Shown here piece after piece: positions 39,163 to 48,930 of a stretch of DNA of 64,000 nt. Positions within the stretch are counted from its first letter, which is position 1. Every line of letters begins with the position of its first letter. Under the pieces are notes generated by a model. It searched no databases and was not told the origin of the DNA. It saw nothing but the letters and a program-made list of their open reading frames with translations. The position numbers and the translations under genes were made by a program. The DNA comes from Gillisella vitis (lineage in GTDB: Bacteria; Pseudomonadota; Alphaproteobacteria; Rhizobiales; Rhizobiaceae), in the NCBI RefSeq assembly GCF_001541345.2, contig NZ_LMVL02000002.1:372001-436000 (forward strand). The letters are read 5' to 3'.

Positions 39163-40056
39163 TCACACGGTTTCAGCCATTTCGATTTCATACCGCTGGG
39201 CGATAATATCCCAGGCCTCGTCAGCGGTTTCGACAAAGCTCAACAGCTTGACATCGTCGGGCGCAATCGTTCCGAATTCCGCCAGGCTGTCGAAATCAAT
39301 AATCCTGTGCCAGAACTCCCGCCCGAACAGGATGAGCGGGATTGGCGCCATGCGCTTGGTCTGGATCAGCGTCACCGCCTCGAACATTTCGTCCAGCGTG
39401 CCGAAGCCGCCGGGAAAGACGACGATTGCCTTGGCCCGCATCAAAAAATGCATCTTGCGGATAGCGAAATAGTGAAAGTTGAAGGACAGATCCGGCGTCA
39501 CGAACGCATTGGGCGCCTGCTCATGCGGCAACACGATATTCAAGCCGATCGACGGCGCGCCAACGTCGGCGGCGCCGCGATTTCCCGCTTCCATCACGCC
39601 TGGCCCGCCGCCGGTGACGATCACATATTCCTGATAGTCGAACCGTGCCGCGTATTGGCTGCATTGCCGGGCAAAGGCGCGGGCCTCGTCATAAAATACC
39701 GATGCGGCTTCGAGATTGCGCCGCTGTATGTCGTTGCGCGCCGCCCAGGCGGATTGGCCGGGTGCCGGAATGCGCGCACCGCCGAACATCACCACGGTGG
39801 ACTTGATGCCCCGTTCGGAGAGCACCATTTCGGTTTTCAGCAATTCCAGTTGCAAACGCACCGGGCGCAATTCTTCCCGGCACAGAAAATCGTCATCGGC
39901 ATAGGCGAGACGATAGGAAGGCGACAAGGTTTGCGGCGTCTGCGGAACGATCCTGGCATTCCGGCGGTCCGTCTGGTTATCCTTCAGCGGCGCCCAGCTG
40001 CCATCCGTCTTTCGCCGTTTTCCATTGCGCATCTTCGCCATCTTCGCACCTTTCAT
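39163..40056 (-). CDS. LOG-family protein (TIGR00730, cytokinin riboside 5'-monophosphate phosphoribohydrolase type)
   Basis: 297 residues. The Rossmann core has GGGPGVMEAGNRGA and the signature PGGFGTLDE near 213-221, both intact. Plant LOG enzymes release active cytokinin from its nucleotide; bacterial members often cleave AMP. The N-terminal about 90 residues are longer than in the short LOG type, as in the lysine-decarboxylase-like annotated group. The older name lysine decarboxylase is not supported. Cytokinin work would interest a plant-associated host but is not shown. Confidence 0.9.
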   Translation of the reverse strand: MKGAKMAKMRNGKRRKTDGSWAPLKDNQTDRRNARIVPQTPQTLSPSYRLAYADDDFLCREELRPVRLQLELLKTEMVLSERGIKSTVVMFGGARIPAPGQSAWAARNDIQRRNLEAASVFYDEARAFARQCSQYAARFDYQEYVIVTGGGPGVMEAGNRGAADVGAPSIGLNIVLPHEQAPNAFVTPDLSFNFHYFAIRKMHFLMRAKAIVVFPGGFGTLDEMFEAVTLIQTKRMAPIPLILFGREFWHRIIDFDSLAEFGTIAPDDVKLLSFVETADEAWDIIAQRYEIEMAETV

Positions 40057-40307
40057 CTCTTGCCGTACTACTGCATGATCCCGTCAATCGAGTGGGATTT
40101 ATGACGGCGGCGCCGCTTTCTGCCGACGGACTTCTCGCATCTATGTGGTGATCAAAGCTGCGGCACCGCCTTGGAAAACATGCGCGCGAAAGGACGCTGA
40201 ATGGTTCCCAAGGGCAAGCCAATGCGTTAGAGGAAATCACCAGTTTATCAACGCAGGACCGATGGCATCGGGACTTGACGTTAGCCAATGAAGTTTAAGG
40301 AATCCTC

Positions 40308-41165
40308 ATGAGCGCCACGGACCTCTCCTCATTACAGACCGTCATCGAGACTGCTTTCGACAATCGCGACACCATTACCCTCTCGACCAAGGGCGAAGTG
40401 CGCGATGCTGTCGAGCAATCGCTTGCCCTGCTCGACCAGGGCAAGGTACGGGTTGCCACCCGTGGAGAGGATGGCCAATGGACCGTGCATCAATGGCTGA
40501 AAAAGGCTGTACTGCTCTCCTTCCGCCTCAATGACATGGAAGTCGTCAAGGGCGGGCCGGGGGCTTCGACCTGGTGGGACAAGGTGCCGTCGAAATTTGA
40601 AGGCTGGGGTGAAAACCAGTTCCGGGCCGCCGGTTTCCGCGCCGTGCCCAATGCGGTGGTGCGTCATTCGGCCTTCATTGCCCCCAATGCCATCCTGATG
40701 CCGTCCTTTGTCAATCTCGGCGCTTATGTCGGCGAGGGAACCATGGTCGATACCTGGGCGACGGTGGGCTCCTGCGCCCAGATCGGTCGCCATGTGCATC
40801 TGTCGGGCGGCGTTGGCATTGGTGGCGTGCTGGAGCCAATGCAGGCCGGGCCGACCATTATCGAGGACAATTGCTTCATCGGTGCGCGCTCCGAAGTCGT
40901 CGAAGGCTGCATCATTCGTGAAGGCGCGGTGCTTGGCATGGGCGTTTATATCGGCAAATCCACCAAGATCATCGACCGCGCCACCGGCGAGGTAATGTAT
41001 GGTGAAGTGCCGCCTTATTCCGTGGTTGTTGCAGGCTCCATGCCATCGCCCAACACCATGCCGAACGGCTTGCCGGCGCCCAGCCTCTATTGCGCCGTGA
41101 TCGTCAAGCGCGTCGATGCCCAGACCCGCTCCAAGACCGGTATCAACGAGCTGCTGCGCGACTGA
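40308..41165 (+). CDS. dapD: 2,3,4,5-tetrahydropyridine-2,6-dicarboxylate N-succinyltransferase
   Basis: Succinyl-CoA-dependent step of lysine and diaminopimelate synthesis. 285 residues: helical N-terminus, then a left-handed beta helix of hexapeptide repeats (about 110-230; [20 protein letters not shown]) and a short C-terminal cap. AAGGA seven bases before the ATG. dapE follows 107 bases later; the pair supplies peptidoglycan and lysine. Confidence 0.97.
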   Translation: MSATDLSSLQTVIETAFDNRDTITLSTKGEVRDAVEQSLALLDQGKVRVATRGEDGQWTVHQWLKKAVLLSFRLNDMEVVKGGPGASTWWDKVPSKFEGWGENQFRAAGFRAVPNAVVRHSAFIAPNAILMPSFVNLGAYVGEGTMVDTWATVGSCAQIGRHVHLSGGVGIGGVLEPMQAGPTIIEDNCFIGARSEVVEGCIIREGAVLGMGVYIGKSTKIIDRATGEVMYGEVPPYSVVVAGSMPSPNTMPNGLPAPSLYCAVIVKRVDAQTRSKTGINELLRD

Positions 41166-41272
41166 TCTGCGGCTGACACTCCGGGCAGGAACACGGCGAT
41201 CCTTGGTCGTTCCTGCCCCTTTCAGCCTTGATTGCGTCCATCCTTTTCCCTTGTCTCGTTCTCAAGATCGAT

Positions 41273-42487
41273 ATGTCAAAGCATCCAGCCAATTCATCCG
41301 CCACCGATCCCGTCGACAATCTTCAGACCCTGATCCGCTGCCCATCCGTGACGCCTGCCGAGGGCGGGGCGCTGTCGGCGCTGGCCGCCATGCTGGAGCC
41401 ACTGGGCTTTACCGTGGAGCGGATGGTGGCGCGCGAAGAGGGCACGCCCGATGTCGAGAACCTCTATGCGCGGCTGGGAACGGAGGGGCCGCATCTGATG
41501 TTTGCCGGGCATACCGATGTCGTACCCGTTGGTAATGAGGCGGACTGGACCTATCCGCCGTTTTCCGCCGAGATCGCTGGAGGCGAGCTTTATGGGCGTG
41601 GGGCGGTCGATATGAAGGGTGGTATCGCCTGCTTTGTCGCAGCCATTGCCCGCCATATCGAAAGCCATGGGGCGCCAAAAGGCTCGATCTCCTTTCTGAT
41701 CACCGGGGATGAGGAAGGCCCGTCCATCAACGGCACCACCAAATTGCTGGAATGGGCTGCCGCCAAAGGCGAGCGCTGGGATGCCTGCCTGGTAGGCGAA
41801 CCGACCAATCCCGACCAGCTTGGCGACATGATCAAGATTGGCCGGCGCGGTTCGCTGTCAGGCGAGATCATCGTCAAGGGCGTCCAGGGTCATGCCGCCT
41901 ATCCGCATCTGGCTGACAATCCGGTGCGGGGCGTGATCAAGCTTGCGGAAGCGCTGATGCATCCGGCCTTCGATGCAGGTACCGAGAATTTTCAGCCTTC
42001 CAATCTGGAGGTCACGACGATTGATGTCGGCAACGCCGCCACCAATGTCATTCCGGCCCGCGCCCGCGCCAAATTCAATATCCGCTTCAACGATAGCTGG
42101 ACCGCAGAGACGCTCAGGGCAGACATCATTGGCCGGCTTGATGCGGCCAGCGCCGACCCGTTGCTGCGACCTGGTCGCCCGCCGATTGCCTATGAGCTGG
42201 TCTGGGCCGACCGGCCAAGCCAGGTGTTCCTGACCCGCAATAACGCGCTAATTTCCTCCTTGAGTGCTGCCATCGAAAAAATGACCGGCAAAACGCCAGC
42301 CCTGTCGACAACAGGTGGCACGTCCGACGCCCGCTTCATCAAGGATTACTGCCCGGTGGTGGAATTCGGCCTTGTCGGCCAGACCATGCATATGGTCGAT
42401 GAGCGGGTTGCCGTCTCGGATCTGGAGGCGTTGACCGGCATATATGGCGCCTTCATCAGCAGCTGGTTTGCCCATGCCGGGGCTTAA
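41273..42487 (+). CDS. dapE: Succinyl-diaminopimelate desuccinylase
   Basis: M20 zinc peptidase-family enzyme, 404 residues. Metal ligands are in [18 protein letters not shown] and [11 protein letters not shown], with the late His in the [10 protein letters not shown] segment. It hydrolyses succinyl-DAP to LL-DAP. The frame opens at 41228, but MSKHPANSS at 41273 gives the family-length start. Its end overlaps the next gene's start by 14 bases. Confidence 0.96.
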   Translation: MSKHPANSSATDPVDNLQTLIRCPSVTPAEGGALSALAAMLEPLGFTVERMVAREEGTPDVENLYARLGTEGPHLMFAGHTDVVPVGNEADWTYPPFSAEIAGGELYGRGAVDMKGGIACFVAAIARHIESHGAPKGSISFLITGDEEGPSINGTTKLLEWAAAKGERWDACLVGEPTNPDQLGDMIKIGRRGSLSGEIIVKGVQGHAAYPHLADNPVRGVIKLAEALMHPAFDAGTENFQPSNLEVTTIDVGNAATNVIPARARAKFNIRFNDSWTAETLRADIIGRLDAASADPLLRPGRPPIAYELVWADRPSQVFLTRNNALISSLSAAIEKMTGKTPALSTTGGTSDARFIKDYCPVVEFGLVGQTMHMVDERVAVSDLEALTGIYGAFISSWFAHAGA

Positions 42488-43070
42488 AGAGGTCGAAATC
42501 TACCTGACCGGGATCTGGCTGTTGCTGAAAGGCGACCGCCAGGGGTTCAGCTATCTCGACCTGTCCGACCGGGGCGTCAACCGCTCCTTCTGGTCCATCG
42601 CCTGGTCTCTGCCGGCCATGATATTTTCATGGGTGTTCTGGTATCAGGCTTTGCTGGAGGATATTCCGGTCTATCAGCAAATGCGGACCCTGTTTTTTCT
42701 GCGCATGACAATGATCGATCTGGCCAGCTGGATGCTGCCGCTGATTTTGGTTGGCTTCATCTGCCGTTTCTTCTCGATTGACGACCGTTTCAACGCTTTG
42801 GTGGTGACATCCAATTGGCTGGCGCTGCCGATTGCCTATGCCAATGCGCTGCTGATTGCCATATCCGTGCTGATGCCGGGGTTAGGGCAGGTGGTGATCT
42901 TGCTCTGGCTGTTGCTCCTGCTTGGCCTGGTTGGTGGCGTATTCCGGCTGACATCAGCAGTATTGGATGGTCAGACCCTGCTGGTCTCGACCATCACTGT
43001 GGTCATGCTGGTGCCGACAACCCTGCTGTCGGAATTCCTGGAACGCTATCTGGACGTGGCACCGCTATAG
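42474..43070 (+). CDS. Conserved inner-membrane protein of unknown function
   Basis: 198 residues from the ATG giving [20 protein letters not shown]. About four to five hydrophobic segments (roughly 47-67, 82-102, 115-135, 140-165, 172-190). A Lys/Asp-rich loop follows the first amphipathic stretch. No motif or family name is recognised. Translation is coupled to dapE (14-base overlap), so a function in the cell envelope or lysine/DAP pathway is a guess from position only. Confidence 0.85.
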   Translation: MPGLKEVEIYLTGIWLLLKGDRQGFSYLDLSDRGVNRSFWSIAWSLPAMIFSWVFWYQALLEDIPVYQQMRTLFFLRMTMIDLASWMLPLILVGFICRFFSIDDRFNALVVTSNWLALPIAYANALLIAISVLMPGLGQVVILLWLLLLLGLVGGVFRLTSAVLDGQTLLVSTITVVMLVPTTLLSEFLERYLDVAPL

Positions 43071-43168
43071 ATACCAGCGCTCGCCTGATCACTCTTCGCC
43101 GGACACGAAAAATTTTATTCCGACCTGCAAGACCCATGATAGTTTGCACTCACAATGGGGACTCTATC

Positions 43169-43768
43169 ATGATTAAACGCCGGACACTGGTTGCCGCTGC
43201 TGTTGCCTGCCTCGCCACGCCCGGTTTGCTGAGGGCCAAGGAGCTCAGTCCGCAGGAGATTTTCTTCGATAAGGATATCCCCGTGCTGGGCAATCCAAAG
43301 GGTGATGTCACCATTGCCGAATTCTTCGATTATCAATGCGGCTACTGCAAAACCTATCACCCTATCGTCAGCAAAGTGGTGAAAGACGACGGTCATGTGC
43401 GGCTGGTGATGAAGGATTGGCCGGTTTTCGGGCCGGCATCGGTTTTTGCCGCGCAGGCCGTTCTGGCGATTGCAAATCTTGGTCAATACCAGGCGGCGCA
43501 GGATGCCCTGCTGGATCTCAAGGGCGGATTAACGCAGGATTCCGTTTCCCAGGCGCTTGAAAGCGTTGGTGTCAATATGACCGCCGTCAAGGCTGCCGCC
43601 AACAAGAACAGCGACAAGATTTCCCGCTTGCTTGACCGCAACTGGCTCCAGGCGCAAGCGCTGAATTTTCAAGGTACGCCATCCTTCGTGATCGGAACGA
43701 CACTCTATCCTGGCGCGCTGGATGAAAAAGCCCTGAAGGAGGCGATTGCCAAGGCGAGGGCTGCATAA
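43169..43768 (+). CDS. DsbA-family periplasmic thiol oxidoreductase
   Basis: 199 residues, with a signal peptide (1-23, MIKRRTLVAAAVACLATPGLL then RAKE; the twin basic start hints at Tat or Sec). The thioredoxin fold holds CGYC in FDYQCGYCKTYHP near 52-64 and the cis-Pro loop FQGTPSFVIG near 163-172. Probably forms disulfides in exported proteins. The GGGG before the ATG sets the start at 43169; the open frame upstream is shadow of the membrane protein. Confidence 0.92.
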   Translation: MIKRRTLVAAAVACLATPGLLRAKELSPQEIFFDKDIPVLGNPKGDVTIAEFFDYQCGYCKTYHPIVSKVVKDDGHVRLVMKDWPVFGPASVFAAQAVLAIANLGQYQAAQDALLDLKGGLTQDSVSQALESVGVNMTAVKAAANKNSDKISRLLDRNWLQAQALNFQGTPSFVIGTTLYPGALDEKALKEAIAKARAA

Positions 43769-43776
43769 GTTTGGTC

Positions 43777-45057
43777 ATGGCTCCTTTGACGCTTGCCCCC
43801 CGATCCTTTCTGGCCTCACTGTTTGCTGCCGCCGTTGCTGCTGCCGATCCGCTGAATGGTATCCGAACCCATTTGCCTCCGAAGCCGAAAGGCCGAACCG
43901 TCGTGGTTGGTGCGGGCAAAGGCGCTGCCCAGATGGCCGCAGCTCTGGAGACGCTGTGGGACGGCCCACTGGAAGGCGTTATCGTTACCCGATACGGTTA
44001 TGGCTGCCCGCTTGCCCGGCTGGAATTGCTCGAAGCGGCGCATCCGGTGCCCGATGCCAATGGTCTCGCCGCAGCTGAGCGGCTGAAACAAGCCATTGCC
44101 CCGCTTGGCCCTGATGATCTGGTGATTGCCTTGATCTGCGGTGGCGGCTCGGCACTGTTGCCCGCTCCGCCCGCCGGGATGACACTGGAAGACGAGATCG
44201 ACCTCAACAGGCAATTGCTGGCCTGCGGTGCGCCGATCAGCGCGATGAACGTGGTGCGCAAACATCTGTCGACGATCAAGGGCGGAAGGTTGGCGGCCTT
44301 GACCAGAGCACCAATCGTCAGCCTGATCGTTTCCGATATTCCCGGCGACAACCCTGCCCATGTTGCCTCCGGCCCGACCGTGCCGGATGTCTCGACCCGT
44401 CATCAGGCGCTGGAGATCATCCGCACCTATGGTTTGCGCCTGCCACAGGCGGCATTGGATCACCTGAATTCTCCAGCCGCCGATGCGCCTCATCCAGATG
44501 ATCCAGCCTTTGCGCGAAACCGGCATCATGTCATCGCGTCAGCCAGCGTCTCCTTGGAGGCGGCAGCGCTTGCCGCAGAAGCGGCTGGCGTGCGCGCGGC
44601 AATCCTGTCCGACAGTATCGAGGGGGAAGCGCGCGATGTGGCTGGCGTTCATGCCGCGCTGGCCCGTGAAATCGCTGCCAAGGACCGGCCATTTCCCAAG
44701 CCGGTGGTGCTGCTGTCCGGCGGCGAAACCACGGTCACCATCAAAAACCAAGGAGCGCAGACCGCAGGGCGCGGTGGGCGCAACGGCGCTTTCGCGCTGG
44801 CCATGGCGCTGGGCATTGCTGGCCACGATATCGAGGTGCTTGCTGCCGACACCGATGGCATTGATGGCACGGAAAACAATGCCGGTGCCTTTGCCGATGG
44901 CACTAGCATTATCAGGTTGAAACAACTGGGGCTGGATGGTGCGGGCCTGCTTGACGCCCATGACAGCTACAGCGCCTTTGAAGCGCTTGGCGACCTGTTC
45001 GAGACCGGCCCGACTGGCACCAATGTCAATGATTTCAGGGCAATCCTGATCCGTTGA
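43777..45057 (+). CDS. Glycerate 2-kinase (MOFRL family)
   Basis: 426 residues: N-terminal glycerate-kinase domain with VVGAGKGAAQMA near 45-56 and CGGGSALLPAPP near 122-133, and the C-terminal MOFRL domain (TVTIKNQGAQTAGRGGRNGA near 325-344). It makes 2-phosphoglycerate from glycerate. In rhizobia these genes are called gckA or ttuD; the exact name is not decided here. The start is an ATG eight bases past the DsbA stop (a TTG two codons earlier is possible). Confidence 0.93.
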   Translation: MAPLTLAPRSFLASLFAAAVAAADPLNGIRTHLPPKPKGRTVVVGAGKGAAQMAAALETLWDGPLEGVIVTRYGYGCPLARLELLEAAHPVPDANGLAAAERLKQAIAPLGPDDLVIALICGGGSALLPAPPAGMTLEDEIDLNRQLLACGAPISAMNVVRKHLSTIKGGRLAALTRAPIVSLIVSDIPGDNPAHVASGPTVPDVSTRHQALEIIRTYGLRLPQAALDHLNSPAADAPHPDDPAFARNRHHVIASASVSLEAAALAAEAAGVRAAILSDSIEGEARDVAGVHAALAREIAAKDRPFPKPVVLLSGGETTVTIKNQGAQTAGRGGRNGAFALAMALGIAGHDIEVLAADTDGIDGTENNAGAFADGTSIIRLKQLGLDGAGLLDAHDSYSAFEALGDLFETGPTGTNVNDFRAILIR

Positions 45058-45067
45058 GCGCCCGCAA

Positions 45068-46057
45068 TCATGCGGGCGTCACTTCATCGGCCTCGTATTT
45101 ATACGTGGTCGAGCAGAATTCGCAGGTCACGGAAATCTCGCCTTCTTCTTCGCTGGCGGCGATTTCCTCGGCGGTAAAGCCCTTGAGCACGCCCTTGATC
45201 TTGTCGCGGGAACAGCTGCACCGATCATGGACGGCCTGCGGTTCATAAACGCGCACACCGCGCTCATGAAAAAGCCGGAACAGCAACCGTTCGGTGCCGA
45301 TCTGCGGGTCGGTCAATTCGTCGCCATCGATGGTTTCCACCAGCATCCGGGCTTCCGCCCAATTGTCATCTTCGGGACCGTCATATTGATTGTCGTCGCC
45401 ATCGCCGCCTGGTAGGTCGCCCTGATGCATACGCTCCGGCGCCTCCGGCAGGAATTGGGCGATCAGCCCGCCAGCCCGCCAGCTATGGCGCGGCTTGCCG
45501 GAGCTGTCGCGATCAAACAGCTCGGCCACGGCCAGACGCACCCGCGTCGGGATTTGCTCCGACTGGCGAAAATAGAAACCGGCAATGTCTTCCAGCGAGG
45601 AGCCATCCAGCGGCACGATGCCCTGATAGGGCTGCATGTAATTGCCCTGATCGATGGTAAAGGCCAGGATGCCCGCGCCAAGCAGGTCGGTCGGAGTCGA
45701 TTTGCCGTCCGCCAGTGCCTGCGCCAGTCGCTCTTCGTCAAAGCGTGCATAGGCACGGACATTTTCCGGCGTGGCAAAATCACAGACCAGCAAATCGACC
45801 GGGCCATCGCTCTTGGTCTGGACGATGAACTTGCCCTCGAATTTCAGCGAGGTGCCGATCAGCACCGTCAGCGCAATCGCCTCGGCCAGCAGGCGGGCAA
45901 CAGCCGGTGGATAGTCATGCCGATCCAGGATCGTGTTGAGCAAAGGCCCGAGCTGGACCGCACGGCCCCGCACATCCAGACCATCGACCTGGAAGGGTAC
46001 GACCCGGTCGTCACCGGCAAAGCCGAACTCACCCAACGCGCTCAATTTGTCTGTCAT
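45068..46057 (-). CDS. hslO: 33 kDa redox-regulated chaperone Hsp33
   Basis: 329 residues. The C-terminus carries the zinc/redox motif: two cysteines in DRCSCSRD (CxC) and CEFC (CxxC), so the oxidation switch is intact. The N-terminal domain includes the ALTVLIGTSLKFEGKFIVQTKS stretch. The chaperone is activated by oxidative stress with unfolding. The ATG at 46057 gives the family start (MTDKLSALGEF). Between argF and glycerate kinase, with 291 bases to argF. Confidence 0.95.
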   Translation of the reverse strand: MTDKLSALGEFGFAGDDRVVPFQVDGLDVRGRAVQLGPLLNTILDRHDYPPAVARLLAEAIALTVLIGTSLKFEGKFIVQTKSDGPVDLLVCDFATPENVRAYARFDEERLAQALADGKSTPTDLLGAGILAFTIDQGNYMQPYQGIVPLDGSSLEDIAGFYFRQSEQIPTRVRLAVAELFDRDSSGKPRHSWRAGGLIAQFLPEAPERMHQGDLPGGDGDDNQYDGPEDDNWAEARMLVETIDGDELTDPQIGTERLLFRLFHERGVRVYEPQAVHDRCSCSRDKIKGVLKGFTAEEIAASEEEGEISVTCEFCSTTYKYEADEVTPA

Positions 46058-46348
46058 GGCACAACTCCTGGCACGAATGCATCCCTGGATGAATGCAGGG
46101 CAACGCCATGCATCTACCGCACGGCGTTGCAATCTAAAATGACTGCATGACGATTATTTGGTCAAGGTAGGTTCACAGCGACCTGTCCGAACCGAGGAAA
46201 AGCCCATGCCTCGAAACAAGACGGACAAATGGTATCTTACCGCGTCAAGATCAAGCGGTAAAATTGCGCATCAGCCATGCTCTCGCAATCTCGCGGGGCA
46301 GCGCATCCTACAACCCCGCTATTTAAGGCTTTCAACAGCCTGAAACCG

Positions 46349-47266
46349 TCAAACCGCGCCAAAGCACCAGGCGAGAATGGACTTCTGGGCATGCAACCGG
46401 TTTTCCGCCTCATCGAACACGACCGATTGCGGCCCGTCGATTACTTCATCGGTCACTTCCTCACCGCGATGCGCGGGCAGGCAGTGCATGAACAATGCAT
46501 CTGGCTTTGCTTGTTTCATCAAGGCGGGATTGACCTGGAAGGGCTGGAATACGTTATGGCCGCGCGCCTTGTGCTCCAGGTTCATCGATACCCAGGTATC
46601 GGTGATCACAGCATCGGCACCGGTCACGGCCCGGTCGGCATCGTGGCACAGCATGATTTCGCCGCCATTGTTGCGCGCCCAGTTGAGGATCTGGTCTTCC
46701 GGCTCAGAGCCCATTGGCACGGCCATATTCATCTTATAGCCGAAGCGGGCCGCCCCTTCGACCAGCGAATGCAGGACATTGTTGCCATCACCCGTCCAGG
46801 CCAGCGTCTTGCCCCGGATTGGGCCGCGATGTTCCTCGATGGTCATGATGTCAGCCATGATCTGGCAGGGATGGGTCAGGTCGGTCAACGCATTGATCAC
46901 CGGAACGGTGGCGTGTTCGGCTAGTTCCAGCAGGCGGTTGTGATCAGTGGTGCGGATCATGATCGCATCGACATAGCGCGACAGGACTTTGGCCGTATCG
47001 CCAATCGTCTCGGCGCGGCCAAGCTGCATTTCCGTACCGGACAAAAACAGCGTCTCGCCGCCCAGTTGGCGCATGCCGACATCGAAGGAGACGCGGGTGC
47101 GGGTCGATGGCTTTTCGAAAATCATCGCCAGCATCTTGCCGGCCAGCGGCTTATCCGCTGTTCCGGCGCGGGTTCTGGTCTTGCGCTGATGGGCGTCGGA
47201 CAGAATAGAGTGAAGGTCCTCGGACGTCATGGCCGAGAGGTCGAGGAAGTGTTTCGGGGATGCCAT
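46349..47266 (-). CDS. argF: Ornithine carbamoyltransferase
   Basis: Joins ornithine and carbamoyl phosphate to citrulline. 305 residues: carbamoyl-phosphate motif STRTRVSF near 55-62, the DLTHPCQ segment near 127-133 and C-terminal [12 protein letters not shown] near 263-274. argD lies 15 bases upstream, so argD-argF is an operon. AGG precedes the ATG. Confidence 0.97.
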   Translation of the reverse strand: MASPKHFLDLSAMTSEDLHSILSDAHQRKTRTRAGTADKPLAGKMLAMIFEKPSTRTRVSFDVGMRQLGGETLFLSGTEMQLGRAETIGDTAKVLSRYVDAIMIRTTDHNRLLELAEHATVPVINALTDLTHPCQIMADIMTIEEHRGPIRGKTLAWTGDGNNVLHSLVEGAARFGYKMNMAVPMGSEPEDQILNWARNNGGEIMLCHDADRAVTGADAVITDTWVSMNLEHKARGHNVFQPFQVNPALMKQAKPDALFMHCLPAHRGEEVTDEVIDGPQSVVFDEAENRLHAQKSILAWCFGAV

Positions 47267-47281
47267 GGTGTTACCTGTCGT

Positions 47282-48490
47282 TCATGCCTGAGCGATTTTG
47301 AGGGCGGCCTGCGCGGACAGCGCCTCGGCGGCCTGTTCGATGCGCTTGAGGCCTTCTCGGGCCTGCTCGGCAGTCAGCGTCAAAGGCGGAAGCAGGCGGA
47401 TGACGTTATCGCCAGCCGGAACGCCCAGAATATGCTCGTGGCGCATCGCATGCAGCAGGTCCGAGGACGGCACCGCCGCCTTGATGCCGAGCATCAGGCC
47501 TTCGCCGCGCACGTCTTCGATGACGCCCGGAAAACGGTCTTTCAGACCGGCCAGACCCTGGCGGAAGACCAGCGCCACATCCCGGACATTTTGCAGGAAG
47601 TCATCGGCCAAAACCAGATCGAGAACGGCATTGCCGACCGCCATGGCCAGCGGGTTGCCGCCATAGGTCGTGCCATGCACGCCAGCCGTCATGCCGGACG
47701 CAGCTTCTTCTGTGGCAAGGCAGGCACCGAACGGAAAGCCGCCGCCGATACCCTTGGCCACCGCCATGATATCGGGTGTGATGCCAGCCCATTCATGGGC
47801 AAAGAACTTGCCTGTCCGGCCAACGCCCGACTGCACTTCGTCAAGAATGAGCAGCAGGCCCTTTTCGTCGCAGATTGCCCGCAATTCGCGCAGGAACTCG
47901 GTCCCAACGACGCGAATACCGCCTTCGCCCTGGATCGGTTCGATCAGCAATGCAGCCGTGCTGTCGGTAATCGCCGCCTTCAAGGCGTCAAGGTCGCCGA
48001 ACGGCACCTGGTCGAAGCCGGGCGCCTTGGGGCCGAAGCCTTCAAGATATTTTTCCTGGCCGCCCGCCGCGATGGTGGCGATGGTGCGGCCATGGAAAGC
48101 ACCTTCGAAGGTGATGATATGGAATTTTTCAGGATGGCCCTTGCTATAGTGATAGCGGCGAGCCGTCTTGATGGCGCATTCCAGGGCTTCGGCACCGGAA
48201 TTGGTGAAGAATACCTTGTCGGCAAATGTTGCCTCGACCAGCCGTGCGGCCAGGCGTTCCTGGCCGGGAACTTCATAAAGGTTTGACAGATGCCAGACTT
48301 TCTCCGCCTGGCTTTTCAAGGCCTCGACGAGATGCGGATGCGAATGGCCGCAGGAGGTCACGGCAACGCCGCCGGCAAAGTCGAGATATTGCTCGCCTGT
48401 TTCAGTGTAAAGCCACGGGCCCTCGCCTCGCTCGAAACGCAGCGGCGCACGTGAAAACGTGTTGAACAGCGGCGTTGATGTCTGAGCCAT
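47282..48490 (-). CDS. argD: Acetylornithine aminotransferase
   Basis: PLP-dependent class III transaminase, 402 residues, for arginine synthesis (and, in many bacteria, succinyl-DAP transamination). The PLP lysine is in [11 protein letters not shown] near 250-260 with the [12 protein letters not shown] segment before it. The ATG at 48490 is preferred over the upstream reading frame (to 48571), which is not family-like. The leader carries a promoter and two hairpins. Confidence 0.96.
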   Translation of the reverse strand: MAQTSTPLFNTFSRAPLRFERGEGPWLYTETGEQYLDFAGGVAVTSCGHSHPHLVEALKSQAEKVWHLSNLYEVPGQERLAARLVEATFADKVFFTNSGAEALECAIKTARRYHYSKGHPEKFHIITFEGAFHGRTIATIAAGGQEKYLEGFGPKAPGFDQVPFGDLDALKAAITDSTAALLIEPIQGEGGIRVVGTEFLRELRAICDEKGLLLILDEVQSGVGRTGKFFAHEWAGITPDIMAVAKGIGGGFPFGACLATEEAASGMTAGVHGTTYGGNPLAMAVGNAVLDLVLADDFLQNVRDVALVFRQGLAGLKDRFPGVIEDVRGEGLMLGIKAAVPSSDLLHAMRHEHILGVPAGDNVIRLLPPLTLTAEQAREGLKRIEQAAEALSAQAALKIAQA

Positions 48491-48544
48491 GACGGAAAAT
48501 CCTTTCGAGCGGCTTTTTGAACTCTGAACAATGTTGCGTGGCAA

Positions 48545-48562
48545 CCACCGAAAAACCGGTGG
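48545..48562 (-). other. Second leader hairpin of argD
   Basis: CCACCG / CGGTGG stem with a 6-base loop, 55-72 bases before the argD start on the minus strand. Confidence 0.5.
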
Positions 48563-48571
48563 AAAAATCAA

Positions 48572-48595
48572 AAATGCCGCCTTTCGGCGGCATTT
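48572..48595 (-). terminator. Terminator-like hairpin at the start of the argD leader
   Basis: On the minus strand a perfect 10-bp stem AAATGCCGCC / GGCGGCATTT is capped by a GAAA (GNRA) tetraloop and followed by TTGATTTTT. By the promoter spacing, transcription would begin within the left arm. Confidence 0.7.
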
Positions 48596-48597
48596 GC

Positions 48598-48626
48598 ACT
48601 ATTCCGGCTTCCGCCAGCGTTGTCAA
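48598..48626 (-). promoter_or_regulatory. Promoter of argD-argF
   Basis: On the minus strand TTGACA, 17 bases, AATAGT. A perfect -35 and a fair -10. The start point is expected near 48591. Confidence 0.7.
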
Positions 48627-48747
48627 CAAAACATCGGGGCAAAGGGATTGGAACTGGATCGCACTGAGATGCGCTCGGAAACTCTCTTGATGAGGACGCA
48701 TCGATAAAAAATCGGTGGATAGCAAGTTGGGGAAAAGCCTGAAATTC

Positions 48748-48783
48748 GATTCACGATGATTCGGCGACTCTTGTCACGGAGTC
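48748..48783. promoter_or_regulatory. Cluster of four GANTC (CcrM) sites
   Basis: GATTC at 48748, GATTC at 48758, GACTC at 48766 and GAGTC at 48779: four sites in 36 bases; a fifth is at 48891. CcrM methylates GANTC in alphaproteobacteria. Confidence 0.75.
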
Positions 48784-48797
48784 AGGCTCACACTAGG

Positions 48798-48812
48798 TTA
48801 ATGACGAATTAC
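48798..48812 (+). promoter_or_regulatory. CtrA-like box TTAA-N7-TTAC
   Basis: Matches the full CtrA consensus TTAA-N7-TTAA with one mismatch, 119 bases before gcrA. CtrA represses gcrA in Caulobacter, so this is a natural place for it. Confidence 0.65.
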
Positions 48813-48930
48813 TACACTGCATGCGGCGGAAACAGTCACCGACAACACGAGGAAAGTTGGGTTCCGGAACCTTCCGGGACATGGATGATGGATTCCGCGT
48901 CAAGCGCGTGCACCAGGCGGAGATTGCGGC

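Larger units (their letters stand above)
48491..48930. other. Divergent argD/gcrA intergenic region
   Basis: 440 bases, unusually rich in signals: the argD promoter and leader hairpins (48545-48626) and a cluster of GANTC sites plus a CtrA-like box before gcrA (48748-48895). No coding sequence. Confidence 0.8.

Noticed and set aside
39064..40104. Plus-strand ORF of 346 codons
   Set aside because: Antisense to the LOG-family gene, no recognisable domain.
46940..48286. Plus-strand ORF of 448 codons
   Set aside because: It is antisense to argD and argF; those match known families in full.
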